DNA from: Lepidurus packardi
Lineage: Eukaryota > Arthropoda > Branchiopoda > Notostraca > Triopsidae
Length of the DNA stretch: 64,000 nt
Reading direction: 5' to 3'
Assembly: GCA_023053545.1 (NCBI GenBank)
Contig: JAKZAN010000001.1
Coordinates: 7,336,565 to 7,400,564 of the forward strand
Shown: in pieces, positions 24,708 to 37,139 of the stretch
Layout: each line of letters starts with the position of its first letter
How positions within the stretch are numbered: position 1 is the stretch's first letter
Made by a program: the position numbers and the translations under genes
The notes under the pieces: model-generated
Databases searched by the model: none
Told to the model about the DNA's origin: nothing
Seen by the model: the letters and a program-made list of their open reading frames with translations, nothing else

Positions 24708-24974
24708 CAGAGTTGCAGATCGCTCGTTTCGAAACGAGCGCGCTCGTTGCAAAAAACATGTGCGCGCGCTCGCTCTCCGCTCACCATTTTAAAAAAAGAG
24801 CGCGCTCGCGCTCGCATTTGCGCTCGTGTATGTTTTTTTGAAAAAAAATACAGCTATGTAAAACTATGCAAGATAAATAAGTAAATAGAACAAATAATTA
24901 CGAAATATATAGAAATGGTAAGTTAACCGATAAAAAGAAGGCTTTACTTCATTTCAATAACGAAATTAACGATG

Positions 24975-25232
24975 AACAGAATCATTTTGAGCCTTGTTGG
25001 CGTTTCCTGTAATACAAGGGTTACATTTATACAAGAAAGTAATTGCACCATGACTAAAATCATCCGTAGCATTTTTGGCGTTTCCATTAAGACAAGAATT
25101 AAACTCATTCAAGATAATAATTGCACCATGACCAAAATCATTTGTAGAATTTTTGGCGTTTCCCGTAAGACAAGAATTAAACTCATACAAGAAAATAATT
25201 GCACCATAACTAAAATCAATCGTAGAATTGTT
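24975..25232. repeat. 78-bp tandem repeat, about 3.3 copies, inside the hAT left end
   Basis: Copies begin at 24999, 25077 and 25155, each starting GGCGTTTCC and containing AATTGCACCATGAC. The period is a multiple of three and both strands stay open (for example CTMTKII repeats on plus), but this is a by-product of the period. No gene is claimed. Confidence 0.8.
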
Positions 25233-25645
25233 TACTTCTCTCCTGACAATTATGAAATTCGCATAAAAAAGCAGTTGCACTGCAATGCACAAAGTTATTA
25301 CTGACCAGTACCGTTTCGAAAACTATCACAAGTTCATCACATATTTTAAATACTGAACTTGTAACTGATAGTACGATTTAACAGCTGTTGCCATTGATAG
25401 GCGAAGCCTACAATCAAATGCAAAACGAAAACACAGTTGAACTCCGAAGTTGTCAACCAATCCGTTGTCTAGAAGGCACACATACGTCAAAGACGATCAT
25501 TTGGAATGTGATTTTGATTTTGTCAACTATCTGACTTCTCATCTGATCTTTCTTATCGGTTGACAAGAACGGAGTTCAACTGTGACTCGAAGCACTGAAG
25601 ATCACTTAGGAAAATAGCTTAGAAAAGTGTGTTTACTTTTTTAAG

Positions 25646-27915
25646 TTATTTTGCTGGGTCAGTGCCCCAATTTCTGTAACAAACGTCGTTGATCTTCATA
25701 AAAGTCAGTTTCTCAAAATTTCCGTCCGAAAGGCGGGATCTCTTTGGGGCGAAAATTAACCCAGCGGTAGAAAAAAGGCGCTCGCACGCTGCTGATGATG
25801 GCAGGGCTGCATTGTGCTCCCTAAATATCACAGTTAATAATTAATAAAAAATAATGGTTACGAACCGTATTAAACAAAACTTACATGAAAATATCCTTAA
25901 TGGTAGGAAAACGATCAAGTTGGTAAAAATCAGAGTCGAGATCCGCTATATCTTCCGATAGGAATCTGTCCACTTCGTCGAAGTCCATGCTCCTTCGTTT
26001 TCGGTAAGTGTCAAAAAGCCTCCTTTTCCGCTTACGAGAAGGGCTTCCGGTTTCGTCACTGTGATTACTGCTTTCTTCGTCGCTAATGGTTGCTCTGAGA
26101 AAGTACAAAACATGGAAGAATTAGTTAACTGTGAAACTTATTTAGATGTAGCCAGCTTACCTGTCAACTAATTTCCTTTTGTTAACCTCTTCCTTAAGCC
26201 GGCAGACGTCGGCGGCTTTTTCGTGATCAGAATTGATCCACACAGTCTTAAAGTGAGGATCAGTGAGGGATGCCAGGCGAAACTGATTTTCTTGGAACAA
26301 GTGGTCAAAACGACTTCGGATCGAAGTAATCAAAGCGGCAACCAAAGCTTTACAGTGGACGATTTTTGAATCCCGGGCGAATCCCTTGTACTTGTCTAAC
26401 AGGATGGTGAGTGTAGGAAGCACACAGCCAGCTGACATGTGTTCCTCGTTCTGAAAAACGTCTAGGGCTTCGGTTAGAGGTTCGAAAATCCTGATCATCT
26501 CTTTTAAAAATTCTTCATCTTGAGAACGGAGAACAGGGACTCCTTCCTTCGCGAAGACTTCCTTCAAGGCGTCGCTCTTGTTGTTAATGAAGTGTCGAAC
26601 TCGCACTAGTGCGTCGTAGTACGAGTTCCATCTGGTTTTATTCGGCAAGACGAACAATAATTGCAGTTTTAGCCGAATAAAATCAGCGGAACACGTACTA
26701 CGCGACTGGGCGTTCCATAATGCTTGTAGCTTCCCATCTAGTGTCCGCTTCATTTTCTTAAAAACGGGGTTCGTTATCTTCCCGACGTCTGTTGTCGCAA
26801 TTAAATTCAGAAGATGACAGTTGCAACGCATATGTGGAGGCAAAACAATCGATTCACTCTCCGAGTCTTGTAAATCGTTTTCGTCGAATTCGGTAGGAAC
26901 TTGATCCTCTTTCTGGGACAGAATGTCCGTTATGGGAACGGAAAATAGCTCTACTTCGCCTTCTTCTTCTTCCGAGTCCTCTTCTTCCGGAACCTCTTGG
27001 GAAGAATTCTCGTTGTTGGCTTCGCCAAATACTCGGAAACTCTTTACAAAGTTTGCCCCATTGTCTGTAATGGTGCACGTAATTTTTCCGTGAATGCCAA
27101 ATTCACAATGCAATGTGTCGATTGCACGAGCCAACACATCATATGTGTGGCTACCGGTGATCCTCCGAAGGCCCAAACAGGCACTACGTCTTCGAAAATC
27201 ATTTCCCAGCCAATGTACCGTCATACCAAGGAAACTTTTATTTCTGGCCGACCAACAATCCACTGTCGTGCAAACGTACTTCGCCTCCTTAAGGGAAGTA
27301 ATAAGAAGTTGTTTCCTAGCCAAATATTCATCTGCTATCATGTTCGTGAAGAAAAAACGACCCTTAATCTTCAGATCCCAAATAAGGGGCTTAAGGAGGC
27401 CTTCAAATCCCGGCTTACTAACAATGCTAACGGGATTAATATCCTTCACGATGTAGTCCTAGAAAAGATGTCATTTTAGTATATAAACATACTAGTCTTT
27501 CAGATAAACTTTACGTACTAGAATCATTTTGTCCAATGTTGATTGTGACACCGGCTTGCGTTTTAATTCCCCGAAGGAAGTTAAGGTGGTCTGTTTTGAC
27601 GTCTTGCCAGGGACGGGTGTTTCCTTATCAGGTGTTCCTTCCGCGCAGGCGTCAACAAAATCTTGAAGATTTTTCTTCGTATGTCTTGACTAATTTTAAA
27701 AACAAAAATGATTAAATGGACGTGAATAAGTTACAAAGGCGTGGTGTTTTTACTCATCTTACCTGAAGATGTCTTTTCAGATTGTAAAGCGAGTTGTTGT
27801 TAACTGACAGGGACTTTGATCCCCACGAGCAGTGAGCAATAGCGCAGCGGTAAATGGAAACCGAATCTTTGGTAGGATGCGACGTTAAGCTAGCATGACC
27901 CTTTCCTTCCAGTTT
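25646..27915 (-). CDS. hAT transposase, apparently intact from the zinc-finger exon onward, 5 exons
   Basis: Cut-and-paste transposase. Exons (minus): 27763-27915, 27519-27689, 26161-27458, 25885-26094, 25646-25820; phases agree and no stop interrupts the 668 codons. Order: BED-type zinc finger (YRCAIAHCSW...LYNLKRHLQSRH), linker, catalytic core with VDCWSARNKSFLGMTVHW and CTITDNGANFVKSF, an acidic insert (EEEDSEEEEGEVE), MRCNCHLLNL, KTRWNSYYDAL, and the C-terminal dimerisation block SSAACERLFSTAG then RSRLSDGNFEKL. The first coding exon with the start codon is not identified: upstream of 27915 the frame meets a TAG next to the inverted repeat that may be the end of the nested MULE, so the 5' part was probably separated by that insertion. 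The protein core could still be active. Confidence 0.88.
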
Positions 27916-28337
27916 CTAGTCCGCTGCAACTCGCATAAAGCGGGTTTAGGCATGTTGTAGGAGGTGTCTTAAAAGCAGCAAAACGCAGCAGTGTTGCACG
28001 TGATCTGTATTTTTCTCCCCATGCTTTGCCGCGGCTTACGCCCTAGGGTGCTTAGAACCAAAAGAATAAATATTATGTGTTCAGTAGTGGGCTTGGTTTT
28101 TGACCACTGACAGAAATAAAACGGAATGGATATTTAATATGACTAAAATCATGCAGTGAAAGTTGAATGTTACCTTAACAGCCTCATCCTTTGTTGTTTA
28201 GTAACAAGTTTTAACTAAGAAGACCATTGCCCGAATTATGCTTAATAAATCCCTTAAATAAAAAATAAAAACCTTAAATTAAAAAAAATAAAGGACGAGA
28301 AGTTCGCAACTTTTCTTTGGGAACGTAAGTGATGCTG

Positions 28338-28667
28338 CCCAAGTAGCACAAGTTGGTCGATAAATGGTTGAAATGACGTCACCGACGTCTGAAATTGACG
28401 TCACTTTGTGACGTTAAGACGGACTGCAAATTGTATGTCACCTTTACGTTGTATAATCGTCAAATTTAGACGTCCAAGGTATCGTCCGTTTTAGGTCGAA
28501 ACAACGTTGCTCAGAGTCAAGTATATAGTCCTACGGGGATTTTTCTTTCCCCAACGATTAAAAGATTACCAAAGATTGCAAATTGTATGTCTTTGCAACG
28601 TTGAAATAACGTCACTTTTTGACGTTAAAGGTCAGAAACAGACGTTCCTTCGATTGTGCTACTTGGG
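28338..28667. mobile_element. 330-bp MITE rich in TGACGT motifs
   Basis: Ends CCCAAGTAGCACAA and TTGTGCTACTTGGG are perfect inverted repeats. The flanks are TGATGCTG and TGCTGCTG, a 7/8 match suggesting an 8-bp target duplication of hAT type. The interior has many GACGTC/TGACGTCA/TTGACGTTA motifs and a repeated GATTGCAAATTGTATGTC-type segment. No coding capacity. Confidence 0.65.
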
Positions 28668-29233
28668 TGCTGCTGACTTTTTTCGTTCCATTATTCTTCT
28701 TGTAAGACAGCAAGTATGACTGCTGGTAAACTTACTTATGGTGTAAAGAATTATTATTATACTTTGACCCATATAATTTTCGGAGCTCTAAAATAGGAAA
28801 GGCATTTTTTTCGTGACGGCCATATCGAGAGTTTGAAAGCGTATGATCGTATCCTTATGTATGCCCCGGAAAGAAAGGGAATGTTGTATTTGTGTAAGGA
28901 TGTGTTTTCGTATTAATTAACCTTGGTGTTGGGGGATTCTGTTTGGTATTTGACGTAAGTCTGTGATCTGACCTTATTATTCTACTTGTACTGTTGATTG
29001 ACCGCACTCGGACGACTAATTGTTGTATTGTACTTTCTCTCCTACGGTTTCGAATCAGTTTATATTTGCTTGAACAATGGTTTTGGGAAAAAATGTTCCT
29101 GTGTTGTGTTTTAATGAATAGACCATCAGGTTCGTTTGGACTGCTGCATTAGCTATTTATCAAAGCCAGGCAGCAACCATGATTAACTTTAAATAAGCTA
29201 TACACATGACGCTTGATGCCTTAGATCACAAGA

Positions 29234-32126
29234 ATTACAATTAAATGTAGGGCGTTTAGATTAGTTAAAGGAACTTGCTTTACTGGACTACTTTTTACAA
29301 GTAGACCTCGAGTATAGATTGTGTGATTGCTCGAAGAACTCTATCTTGTACCTATATCCTGAATCCAAAAAGTTTATATCCGCCAGAGGTAATCTATTGG
29401 TGGCTGTATATATACAACAAGTCAAGGAAGTGATCAGCTTAGGCCAAGGGGTAGCATAAGGAATAATAATATAACTGTAGGGAACTGCGTTTTGGGCGAA
29501 ATAATAAGATTGTTTGGGCCGCGAGTGGATTCGGTCTTGGCACAACGGTAAGATCCCGCAAGTTTATTCAAACAATTCTTCGGTTAAATTGGTCAGTAAT
29601 TTACATCAGCGTCTAATCAAGACTGGGTGCTTGGCGGATTCAATTATATTAACAAGAGAACGCGCGTGAGACTCAAGGGCAATTGGACCGAAGAAGAAGA
29701 AGAAGAACGTTTATAAAACGTTTGATCGGAATGTGCAGAATGGCTAAACAATATACGAAAGGAAACTAAAAGTCAGAAGCAAACGGTGTGCATGAAAGAG
29801 AAAGGAGAAATCGGAAGTCCGATCTGATACTTGATTTTTGGCATCTTGGAAGTGAGCTATAATAAGAACTACGTGATCAGCTATAATTGTGTAGGGATTG
29901 TTCTTTACACTACTACGTATGGCAGGAACACCGTCGGCTAGTGTCTTCCTTCTATGCAACGCTATGTATTAAGCCACACATTCTTCGTATAAAACCTAAT
30001 AATCGTATTATAGCCAAATTTGCAAAACAAATAAGAAGTGTAAAAGCAATAAGCAGATGCGGGCACAAGCAAAAATAAAGAAACATCTCAAAATAGTTAG
30101 AAAAGCTTTTGTAGACGCGTTGCTACTTCCTGTCGAAGTCGATCGGGAGTTATGAGCTTTTGGTTTTCGTGGACCGTCGGAACGTGGGAAGAAAAGACAG
30201 GAAGGGAATACACGGTGAGCTAACTTACCGACTTCGAAGAATAAGCAGCTTCTATAAGCATGGGTTAATGTTGTATTAATATAGGCTAAGTGTCTTTATT
30301 CTGTATGGCAAGCAAATTCACTCGTTACACAGGGTTAAAGTAATCACGGATCAAAAGTAAAAACTCGACTTTACTGTTCGCACTCTGGTACACGACTTGC
30401 CTTCTCTAGCTCTCGTACGTGACTCATCCTACTACCACAGTATTTATTTTTTCAAACGTAGTCTACCTGGGTACAACTTTTTCCGAGGTTTGCGAAATGT
30501 GCTTATTTGTCAACTTGCGCTTCAGTTAATGAGAATTAGGGTGTCTACACGGGGTTTAATGGAAATTAACCAATGTTCTTAGAACTTGAAACAATCTCAA
30601 GAATTGGAAAGCTTAATCGATGGCTAAAATTTAATTCAGGTTCGCAACGAGATGTTTATTGAACTCATGGAGAAGGATTGGGCGTCTTTTTCACCTTTAT
30701 TTGGACTTCATTTGGAAAAAAACTAGAATAAATGAGCCCAGTTTGGATTTGATATGGCCCACCAAAAAGAAGTACAGATGAAAACCCAACAGAAGTGAGT
30801 AAAATTCTCAAAATATTTACCACTCTGAAATAAAAACTCGAAATGTGGTCCGTTTTCGCCGTTTATTGACACGACAGAGAGAATAGACGTAGATTGTTTG
30901 CAGAAGTCGGTCAAAAGTCTTCCAAGTATCCTCCACCCCCTATTTTCGCGGTATTGGTATGGGAAGGTCGTGAAGAACGAAAGAAGCAAAAGTGAAGGAC
31001 ATTTATTTTGATCGCAAGAATTAAAATGAAAAGACAATGAAAGTGTTGGGCTTTTTAGATTATAGTTAAAGGAACTTGTTTTACTTGGCTACTTTTACAA
31101 GAGCTTGCGTAGATTGCGTGAGCGCTGGCGAAGAATTACATCTTTTGCCTATGCTGATTCCACTTTATATATCCGCAAGAGATAATCTCCTATATAGGGT
31201 ATTGGAGGCTGTTCTACGAAAAGTCTAGGAAGTGCTAGCCAAGTTAAGTCAATAGGCCCTTCTAAGGAATAAGTATAAAGGAACACAATAAGAAAGTCAA
31301 CATAGAAGACAACTCATAAGGGGTCCAAAGAGGGCAACTTAGAATTTCCGATTAGGGAATTCTGGAACCGGTGTTGCTGAAGCAAATTTTTTTCATAGCT
31401 TAAGTTTATGACCAGTTGATTTGGCGTAAGTTATCTTCGTATTAGTTATTACAGTAGCATATATTGTATATAAGTAGTTATCTTTGTATATAGCTTCTTT
31501 ATCAGTACCGGTTCTTACAATTCTTATTCTTATTTGTATCAGTTCTTATTTATTTGATAGCATTTTTTTAAAACAGTAAACAGAAAAGACACATAGCCCA
31601 TCAGCTATGTAGTGTCTTCTTCTATCAACACTATTAAACCGCATGGCAAATTCTTCATATAAGCCAAATTTGGAAGACAAAGTTTGAGGTAGAAAAGCCT
31701 AAAAACAAGTAGTGGGTGCGGGGCAATAGCAAAAGTAAGGAAGATTCTGGAAAAAGCAGAAAAGATTGTGTAGCCTACGTACCGTGGGAAGAGAAGACAG
31801 GAAGGGAGTACACGGTGAGCAGTACTGACTTTTTGCCTAAAAGCCTAAACCCGGAGCGACTAGGCGGCAAAACCTCGAAAAGCCGAAACCCGGAGCGACT
31901 ATAGGCAACCACCTAGCAGTCTACAAAGTTGTATTTAGTTTTTGCGATCTTTAGAGTTTCCTTTATTAATTCTTTTAGTTTTCGCTAAATTTCACGCTTC
32001 ATTTCGCTGTTATTGGGTGTGGGCAATAGAAAAAGTAACGAAAGCCGTTAAAATGATCAGAAAAGATTTTGCAGACGTTGCTAACCTTCCTGTCAAAAAA
32101 TCCATCGGGAGTTATGAGTTTTTTGT
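29234..32126. repeat. Diverged direct duplications in non-coding DNA of the nest
   Basis: About 230 bp at 29234-29470 recur at 31057-31290 (shared AGTTAAAGGAACTTG, ATATCCGC and GTCTAGGAAGTG-like stretches). A second segment at about 29970-30225 recurs at about 31650-31825 (shared AAGACAGGAAGGGA and TACACGGTGAGC) and partly at 32020-32125 (ATCGGGAGTTATGAG). The spacing of about 1.7-1.8 kb suggests one tandem duplication followed by a shorter third copy. No coding exon or known element is recognised here. Confidence 0.55.
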
Positions 32127-32130
32127 TTAA

Positions 32131-33189
32131 AGGGGGAGTAAGGTTTCAAAATGAAAAAATATATGTTATAGAAGAGACCAAACTACATGTTCTGGCTGAA
32201 GAACCCCTATGTCAATTATGCATATTAACCGAGTAATTAATTATTTAGCGGTTTTAGCCCCGCCCCTTTCCGCCAAAATTCAAATTTTCCTATCCTTATA
32301 ACATTGGCGGACAGTTGGCCGGAGGCCTAGCGACTTTACCTATGAACGCATTGAAAATCGATCCCGGTTCTCATAGGGACCGTACCGTGACCTTTCTTTT
32401 GAATGCTTAAGCAGTTTTTTACGCGCTTTGGTTACTTCACAAACTTAATCACAAAAAACCACTTTTTCTTCGCGCCACGACGGGAACGTTCCGTTCTGTG
32501 GCTCAACGAACGTCAACGCCGCGAGCGTGGAGCTCACAACCTGTGTCAGGATAGCCTGCCGGACTAACCGAAGAATCCGAAGAATCGCTTGAAACACTAT
32601 CGTTATCACTCATTTTAATTCAAAGCTTATGAAGACACAAACTAATAAACTAAACAAGCGAATAGTCAGCACGTATACAAGACCACGCTTTGGAATGTCG
32701 ACTTTGGATAACACGCGTTCCAAGGCTTCTTAGCCTAGCTCTCCCCAATATGTTAGTCCGGCAGGCTATCCTGACACAGGTTGTGAGCTCCACGCTCGCG
32801 GCGTTGACGTTCGTTGAGCCACAGAACGGAACGTTCCCGTCGTGGCGCGAAGAAAAAGTGGTTTTTTGTGATTAAGTTTGTGAAGTAACCAAAGCGCGTA
32901 AAAAACTGCTTAAGCATTCAAAAGAAAGGTCACGGTACGGTCCCTATGAGAACCGGGATCGATTTTCAATGCGTTCATAGGTAAAGTCGCTAGGCCTCCG
33001 GCCAACTGTCCGCCAATGTTATAAGGATAGGAAAATTTGAATTTTGGCGGAAAGGGGCGGGGCTAAAACCGCTAAATAATTAATTACTCGGTTAATATGC
33101 ATAATTGACATAGGGGTTCTTCAGCCAGAACATGTAGTTTGGTCTCTTCTATAACATATATTTTTTCATTTTGAAACCTTACTCCCCCT
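32131..33189. mobile_element. Foldback element: two 437-bp matching inverted arms, TTAA on both sides
   Basis: Arms are 32131-32567 and 32753-33189, equal in length and, as read by eye, identical; the spacer is 185 bp. Each outer end is AGGGGGAGTAAGG preceded by TTAA (32127-32130 and 33190-33193). TTAA target sites are used by piggyBac and Kolobok families; the purine-rich end fits Kolobok better than the CCC start of piggyBac. No ORF of note. The near-perfect arms suggest recent formation or homogenisation. Confidence 0.85.
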
Positions 33190-33289
33190 TTAAGCTTCGT
33201 GCCCACTGGCAGTCAAATTGAATCAGTCGTCAGTCCCAGTCACGAAATGGCTTGACTGAGGGAGTGGTTTGGGCTCTGTTTTGGCTGAC

Positions 33290-33600
33290 TCACAACTTTG
33301 CTGAATATAATTGCTGATGTATAACTCGCAGATTATTTGGAAACACGCATCACAACTTTGCTGCATATAGCTGCGTTCTGCGAGTAAGACTATCAGACTT
33401 CGTGGAAACTAAAAATCACAACTTTGCTGCACATAGCTGCACCCTGCGAGTAAAACTCCCAAACTACCTTTGACTACCTTGACACTTATTGACATGAATA
33501 CGGCAATAAAATGCGAAGTCAATCAAAAAATTGCTATTGCTAATTAGTATTGCTTTGCGAAATTAGTATTGCTTTGCGAAATGCAAAGCAATACTACATT
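33290..33600. repeat. Short tandem repeats: TCACAACTTTGCTG units and a 20-bp doublet
   Basis: Three units starting TCACAACTTTGCTG, each followed by ATATAGCTGC-like and TCTGCGAGTAA-like boxes, are spaced 60-67 bp apart (33290-33455). At 33546-33582 a 20-bp unit ATTAGTATTGCTTTGCGAA is doubled and followed by its partial inverse (GCAAAGCAATAC). Confidence 0.65.
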
Positions 33601-35834
33601 ATCCCTTTCATTAACACAGACAAGGCATATGTACTGAATATCATGTAAGTCGTCCATTGGTATACTATTTAGGCATAAATCTGGCTGCTGCTTGTGAGCG
33701 CAAGTTATATGAAACCAAGACTTACACACGCTGCAACAAACCCAAGTAATATCATCATGAAGGTCGTCATCAGGATCGTTTCGTTTGCTGCAACCAGCGC
33801 AGAGTTGCGGTACGATGTCATCTAAAACGTCGGATGGCTGATCGCTAAATCCATGTCTTGGAAAGACATTCGATGGTTTGTTATTGTACGGCTTGCGCGT
33901 CCGATGAAATTCTCTTTGAGGTATAAATTTGGCATTAGAACGGACGTCAGTTAATTTTTCGAACGTCTCTTTTACTATCTTTTCCTCTGGTGGTCTGGTC
34001 TACTGTTAACAAGTCTTGCTGTAGCCACAAGAATCTCCAAATCACGGATGGCTCCAGGATCAGTTGTTAACGTATTAAGAATCTCGCGCAAGTCTCTACG
34101 AATGTTTGCCAAGGAAACGGCTGGCGGTTTAGTTGTTCTAGCTAACTTTTCTAGCTGGGCATTTTCAGCGATCTGTTGCTCTACTAATGCCGCTCCTATG
34201 ACACGTGAATGACGCAGATTGTCACTTAAAACTGGGGTAACTCTATGGATATGCTTGCAGACGAAATGATAATTATAAAAATCGTCACACGAGCACCAAA
34301 ATACTTCCCTGCAAGCTCCGCAAAATCCACATCTATTAATGCATTCGCACAATTCGTCGAAAAAGCGAACAACATCGTAATACGTATCCGCCTGTTTTTG
34401 AGACTTGACCTTCCATGCATTTTTTCCCAGAACAATTACGTCTTCATCTTTAATCGTATCGGATCGTTTGTGCCGGCGGTTAGTTTCCACAATAGTATTT
34501 GTACTCAAGCCTCTTTGACGAATTAAAACCTCCTTATAAGCTCGCTTCTTTGTGTATCTCTCGAGATCTTCAACTAGTGAGTCAAGTCTTTTATTACTCT
34601 TATTTTTCATCGCACCATATTTCAATTCTTTATGGTATGCTTCCGCAGTCATGTTCGTTCTAACTAGCAGTTGTTCACAGTTATAACCTGACCATTCACT
34701 TTCTCTCGGAACATAATATTCAACAAAGTAAGCCAAGAACATTGGATGGTGTTCTTCTGCGTACGTCAGGAAAGCTTGCAAACGTCTTTGAAAGATACTT
34801 TTCTCTCTAATCCGGATTAAATGGCCGAGTAGAGACAGAATGTTGTTGATAACTTCCGTGTCCGCACGGGGATGATCGTGCAATCTTTTGTGCCACGCTC
34901 TTTCTACATGCCAAATGCAAATGCGCCTGGTGGTAATCGAAACGTCAAAAACATCTTTCCAGGCAAGCCAGAATTGATCTGCCATGTCACTCATAAATTC
35001 CAAAGTTTTAATACTACCAACCTTTTCTTTAATTTTGGAAAAGAATAAACGATATACTTCTCTATTCTCTCTATCACTTAGAAGAAAAGCAACCGGATAA
35101 CCCGATCGATCTTCAGACAAGACGAGAAGCGTTGTCAAAACAAACATATATTGGTTAACCTGGTAAGTACTGTCTATGCATATACATTTATGAGCATACT
35201 TATTTAAGGCTTCCTGCTGATCCTCGTACATAATGCCTAGAGCGAAGTTTTCAACACCTAATTCTGCAACACCTTCATCTGCAACATTTTGCTTTTTATA
35301 CAGAAATACCGGATTATATTCCTCTGTTGCCATTTGTTGGATCCATAAGTCAACGCTCTCAGAATCGATCTTATGTTTCCGGAAAACGCTCGGGTTTTTC
35401 TGAGCGAGGTTATGTAAATCTTTCATGGTAACGGCCTGGTCCCTACACTGTAAAAAAAATATTGTATTTTTACTAAAAATTTGTTGTGCAGCAAATTCAA
35501 CTATTAATGTATTTGTAAAAGCTAATACGATGTGTTGTTTGTAACTAAACATACAAATATATTTGTATTTCATTTACAACTGTTTCTGTAGATTTACAAG
35601 GATTTGTCGAACAATCTTTATTACACTTTTTCGTAAAATTACTAAGATTCTATTATTTACATTTACAAACATTCTTTGTAGTTTTACAAACGTAAATGTA
35701 AAAACAATTTCGTTCGTGATTGTATTTTTATATAATAGTTTTGTAACGAATACTACGAACTTTGTTAATTTACTATAAGTCATAGTACAAATTAAACGGT
35801 GACCGTCTCGACGCAAACGCAAGAGCACTTCGAG

Positions 35835-36878
35835 TCAAGCCTCGGAGTAAACAGATGACACGGTATCATCTACCTTTCTGTTGTTAAATTTCGCCAATTT
35901 GGTGTGGATTTTCACGCTCTTCCTTCTTGAATCCTTGGTCCCTTTGGCATCTACTATCCCGAAAATATTCCTGTCAATAAATAAAAAACTAAAAGAGTGT
36001 ACTCTTACAAGTATTCAAATTACCTTTCGAGAAAATCCATTGTTGCCCCCATAGTTGCAGGATAGCACAGCCAAAACACGTAATAGGACCCAAAAGCTGC
36101 TAACGTGGCCTCTTCAAGACCGGAGCACACCATCATGCATTCTCCTTCAATGCAAACGTAATACTTCTCAGCAGCGAGAAGGCCTTCCCCTACGGCTAGG
36201 ACACAGGGCTGTGACGGAAGATTTTCTGTCGTGCCCTCCAAGTCCTAAAAGTTACAATTAGTTCGTGGCTTAGGAATGCCTAACGTCTTTTATTAAAATT
36301 TACCTCTGTGACGATGAAAAAATCATTAAGAGCTTCTTTGAATAGGCTAGCGATGACCGGGACGGCACCATGTAAAATGCCTTGATCTGTTCTTGTCACG
36401 GCATTGTAGACCTTTACTTGCTCACAAACGTCTCGGAGTTGTTTGTGCGCCAACTTCTTCGACAAATCTTCTTGGGCAAATTTCCAAATAAATTGGGATT
36501 CGTTTTTCAGGTGTTCTCGCGCAAAACTTAGGATGTCGCTCTTGCCCAGGAGTCGTCCCAAATGGCCAAAGAAGTATCTGTGATAAAAAGAAAAAGTTTA
36601 AACAGTTACATACAACTAAAAGAAATGCGAAAACTTATAATATTACTTCACTTCAAATAAGAATGGAAATTCATTCCTTATAGTTGGGTACGATACACGG
36701 GGTTCTGTCTCAAGCAGCTTTCTCTGTGCCCAGTAGGTTTCGTTCATGAGCTGGTCAGTTTTCAAATAATTTCTTTCGCGCAGTCTAAATTCCACCTTTA
36801 AAAAAAACTTTAAACTAAAAAAACCTTTAAAAAAAAATTTAACCTTTCCGAAAGCTTCGTCTTCCTTGTCTCTGGAAC
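35835..36878 (-). CDS. Spliced gene of unknown function carried by the TA-flanked element (5' end unresolved)
   Basis: Exons (minus): about 36844-36878, 36647-36795, 36304-36577, 36024-36244, 35835-35970. The last four sum to 260 codons with consistent phases and a TGA stop. Peptides in order: DKEDEAFGKVEFRLRERNYL, YPTIRNEFPFLFE, YFFGHLGRLLGKSDI, AVPVIASLFKEALNDFF, YYVCIEGECMM, AAFGSYYVFWLCYPATMGAT followed by MDFLER, then a basic tail. The FPFLFE and SYYVF...YP...ATMDF blocks resemble a large family of uncharacterised animal proteins (many in fish and cnidarians, some annotated as SAM-domain-3-like) that have no assigned activity. No DDE/DDD signature, zinc finger or polymerase motif is seen. 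Whether it mobilises the element or is captured cargo is unknown. Confidence 0.6.
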
Positions 36879-36964
36879 CTTATCCCCTCCCATCATTCCG
36901 TCATTTCCCTATATTTTACAACGCCTCACATAATGTCGTCTTAACTTTACCATGGAATTGTGTG

Positions 36965-37125
36965 GTATACTTCGTGCCAAGTAAAATAGAAAAATAAGTA
37001 GAATAGAAAAATGAAATAAAAAGTAAAATAGAAAAATAAGTAGAATAGAAAAATAAAATATAAAGTAAAATAGAAAAATAAGTAGAATAGAAAAATAAAA
37101 TAGAAAGTAAAATAGAAAAATAAGG
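36965..37125. repeat. AT-rich minisatellite
   Basis: A ~50-bp unit built from AGTAAAATAGAAAAATAAGT and AGAATAGAAAAATAAAAT is repeated about three times. It gives meaningless Tyr/Phe-rich ORFs on the minus strand. Confidence 0.8.
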
Positions 37126-37139
37126 CATTAAATACAACT

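Noticed and set aside
24720..24840. CpG-rich GCGCTCG cluster as a CpG island or CRISPR-like array
   Set aside because: The units are irregular, have no spacers, and recur at the other end of the hAT element; they are subterminal repeats.
24972..25304. 110-codon plus-strand ORF and a matching 108-codon minus-strand ORF
   Set aside because: Both arise from the same 78-bp tandem repeat whose period is a multiple of three; no family features.
30723..31037. 104-codon minus-strand ORF
   Set aside because: No recognisable motif, no splice support, inside repetitive non-coding DNA of the nest.
35574..35828. Phe/Val/Thr-rich ORFs on both strands near 35.6-35.8 kb
   Set aside because: AT-rich TTTACAA repeats at the terminus of the TA-flanked element.
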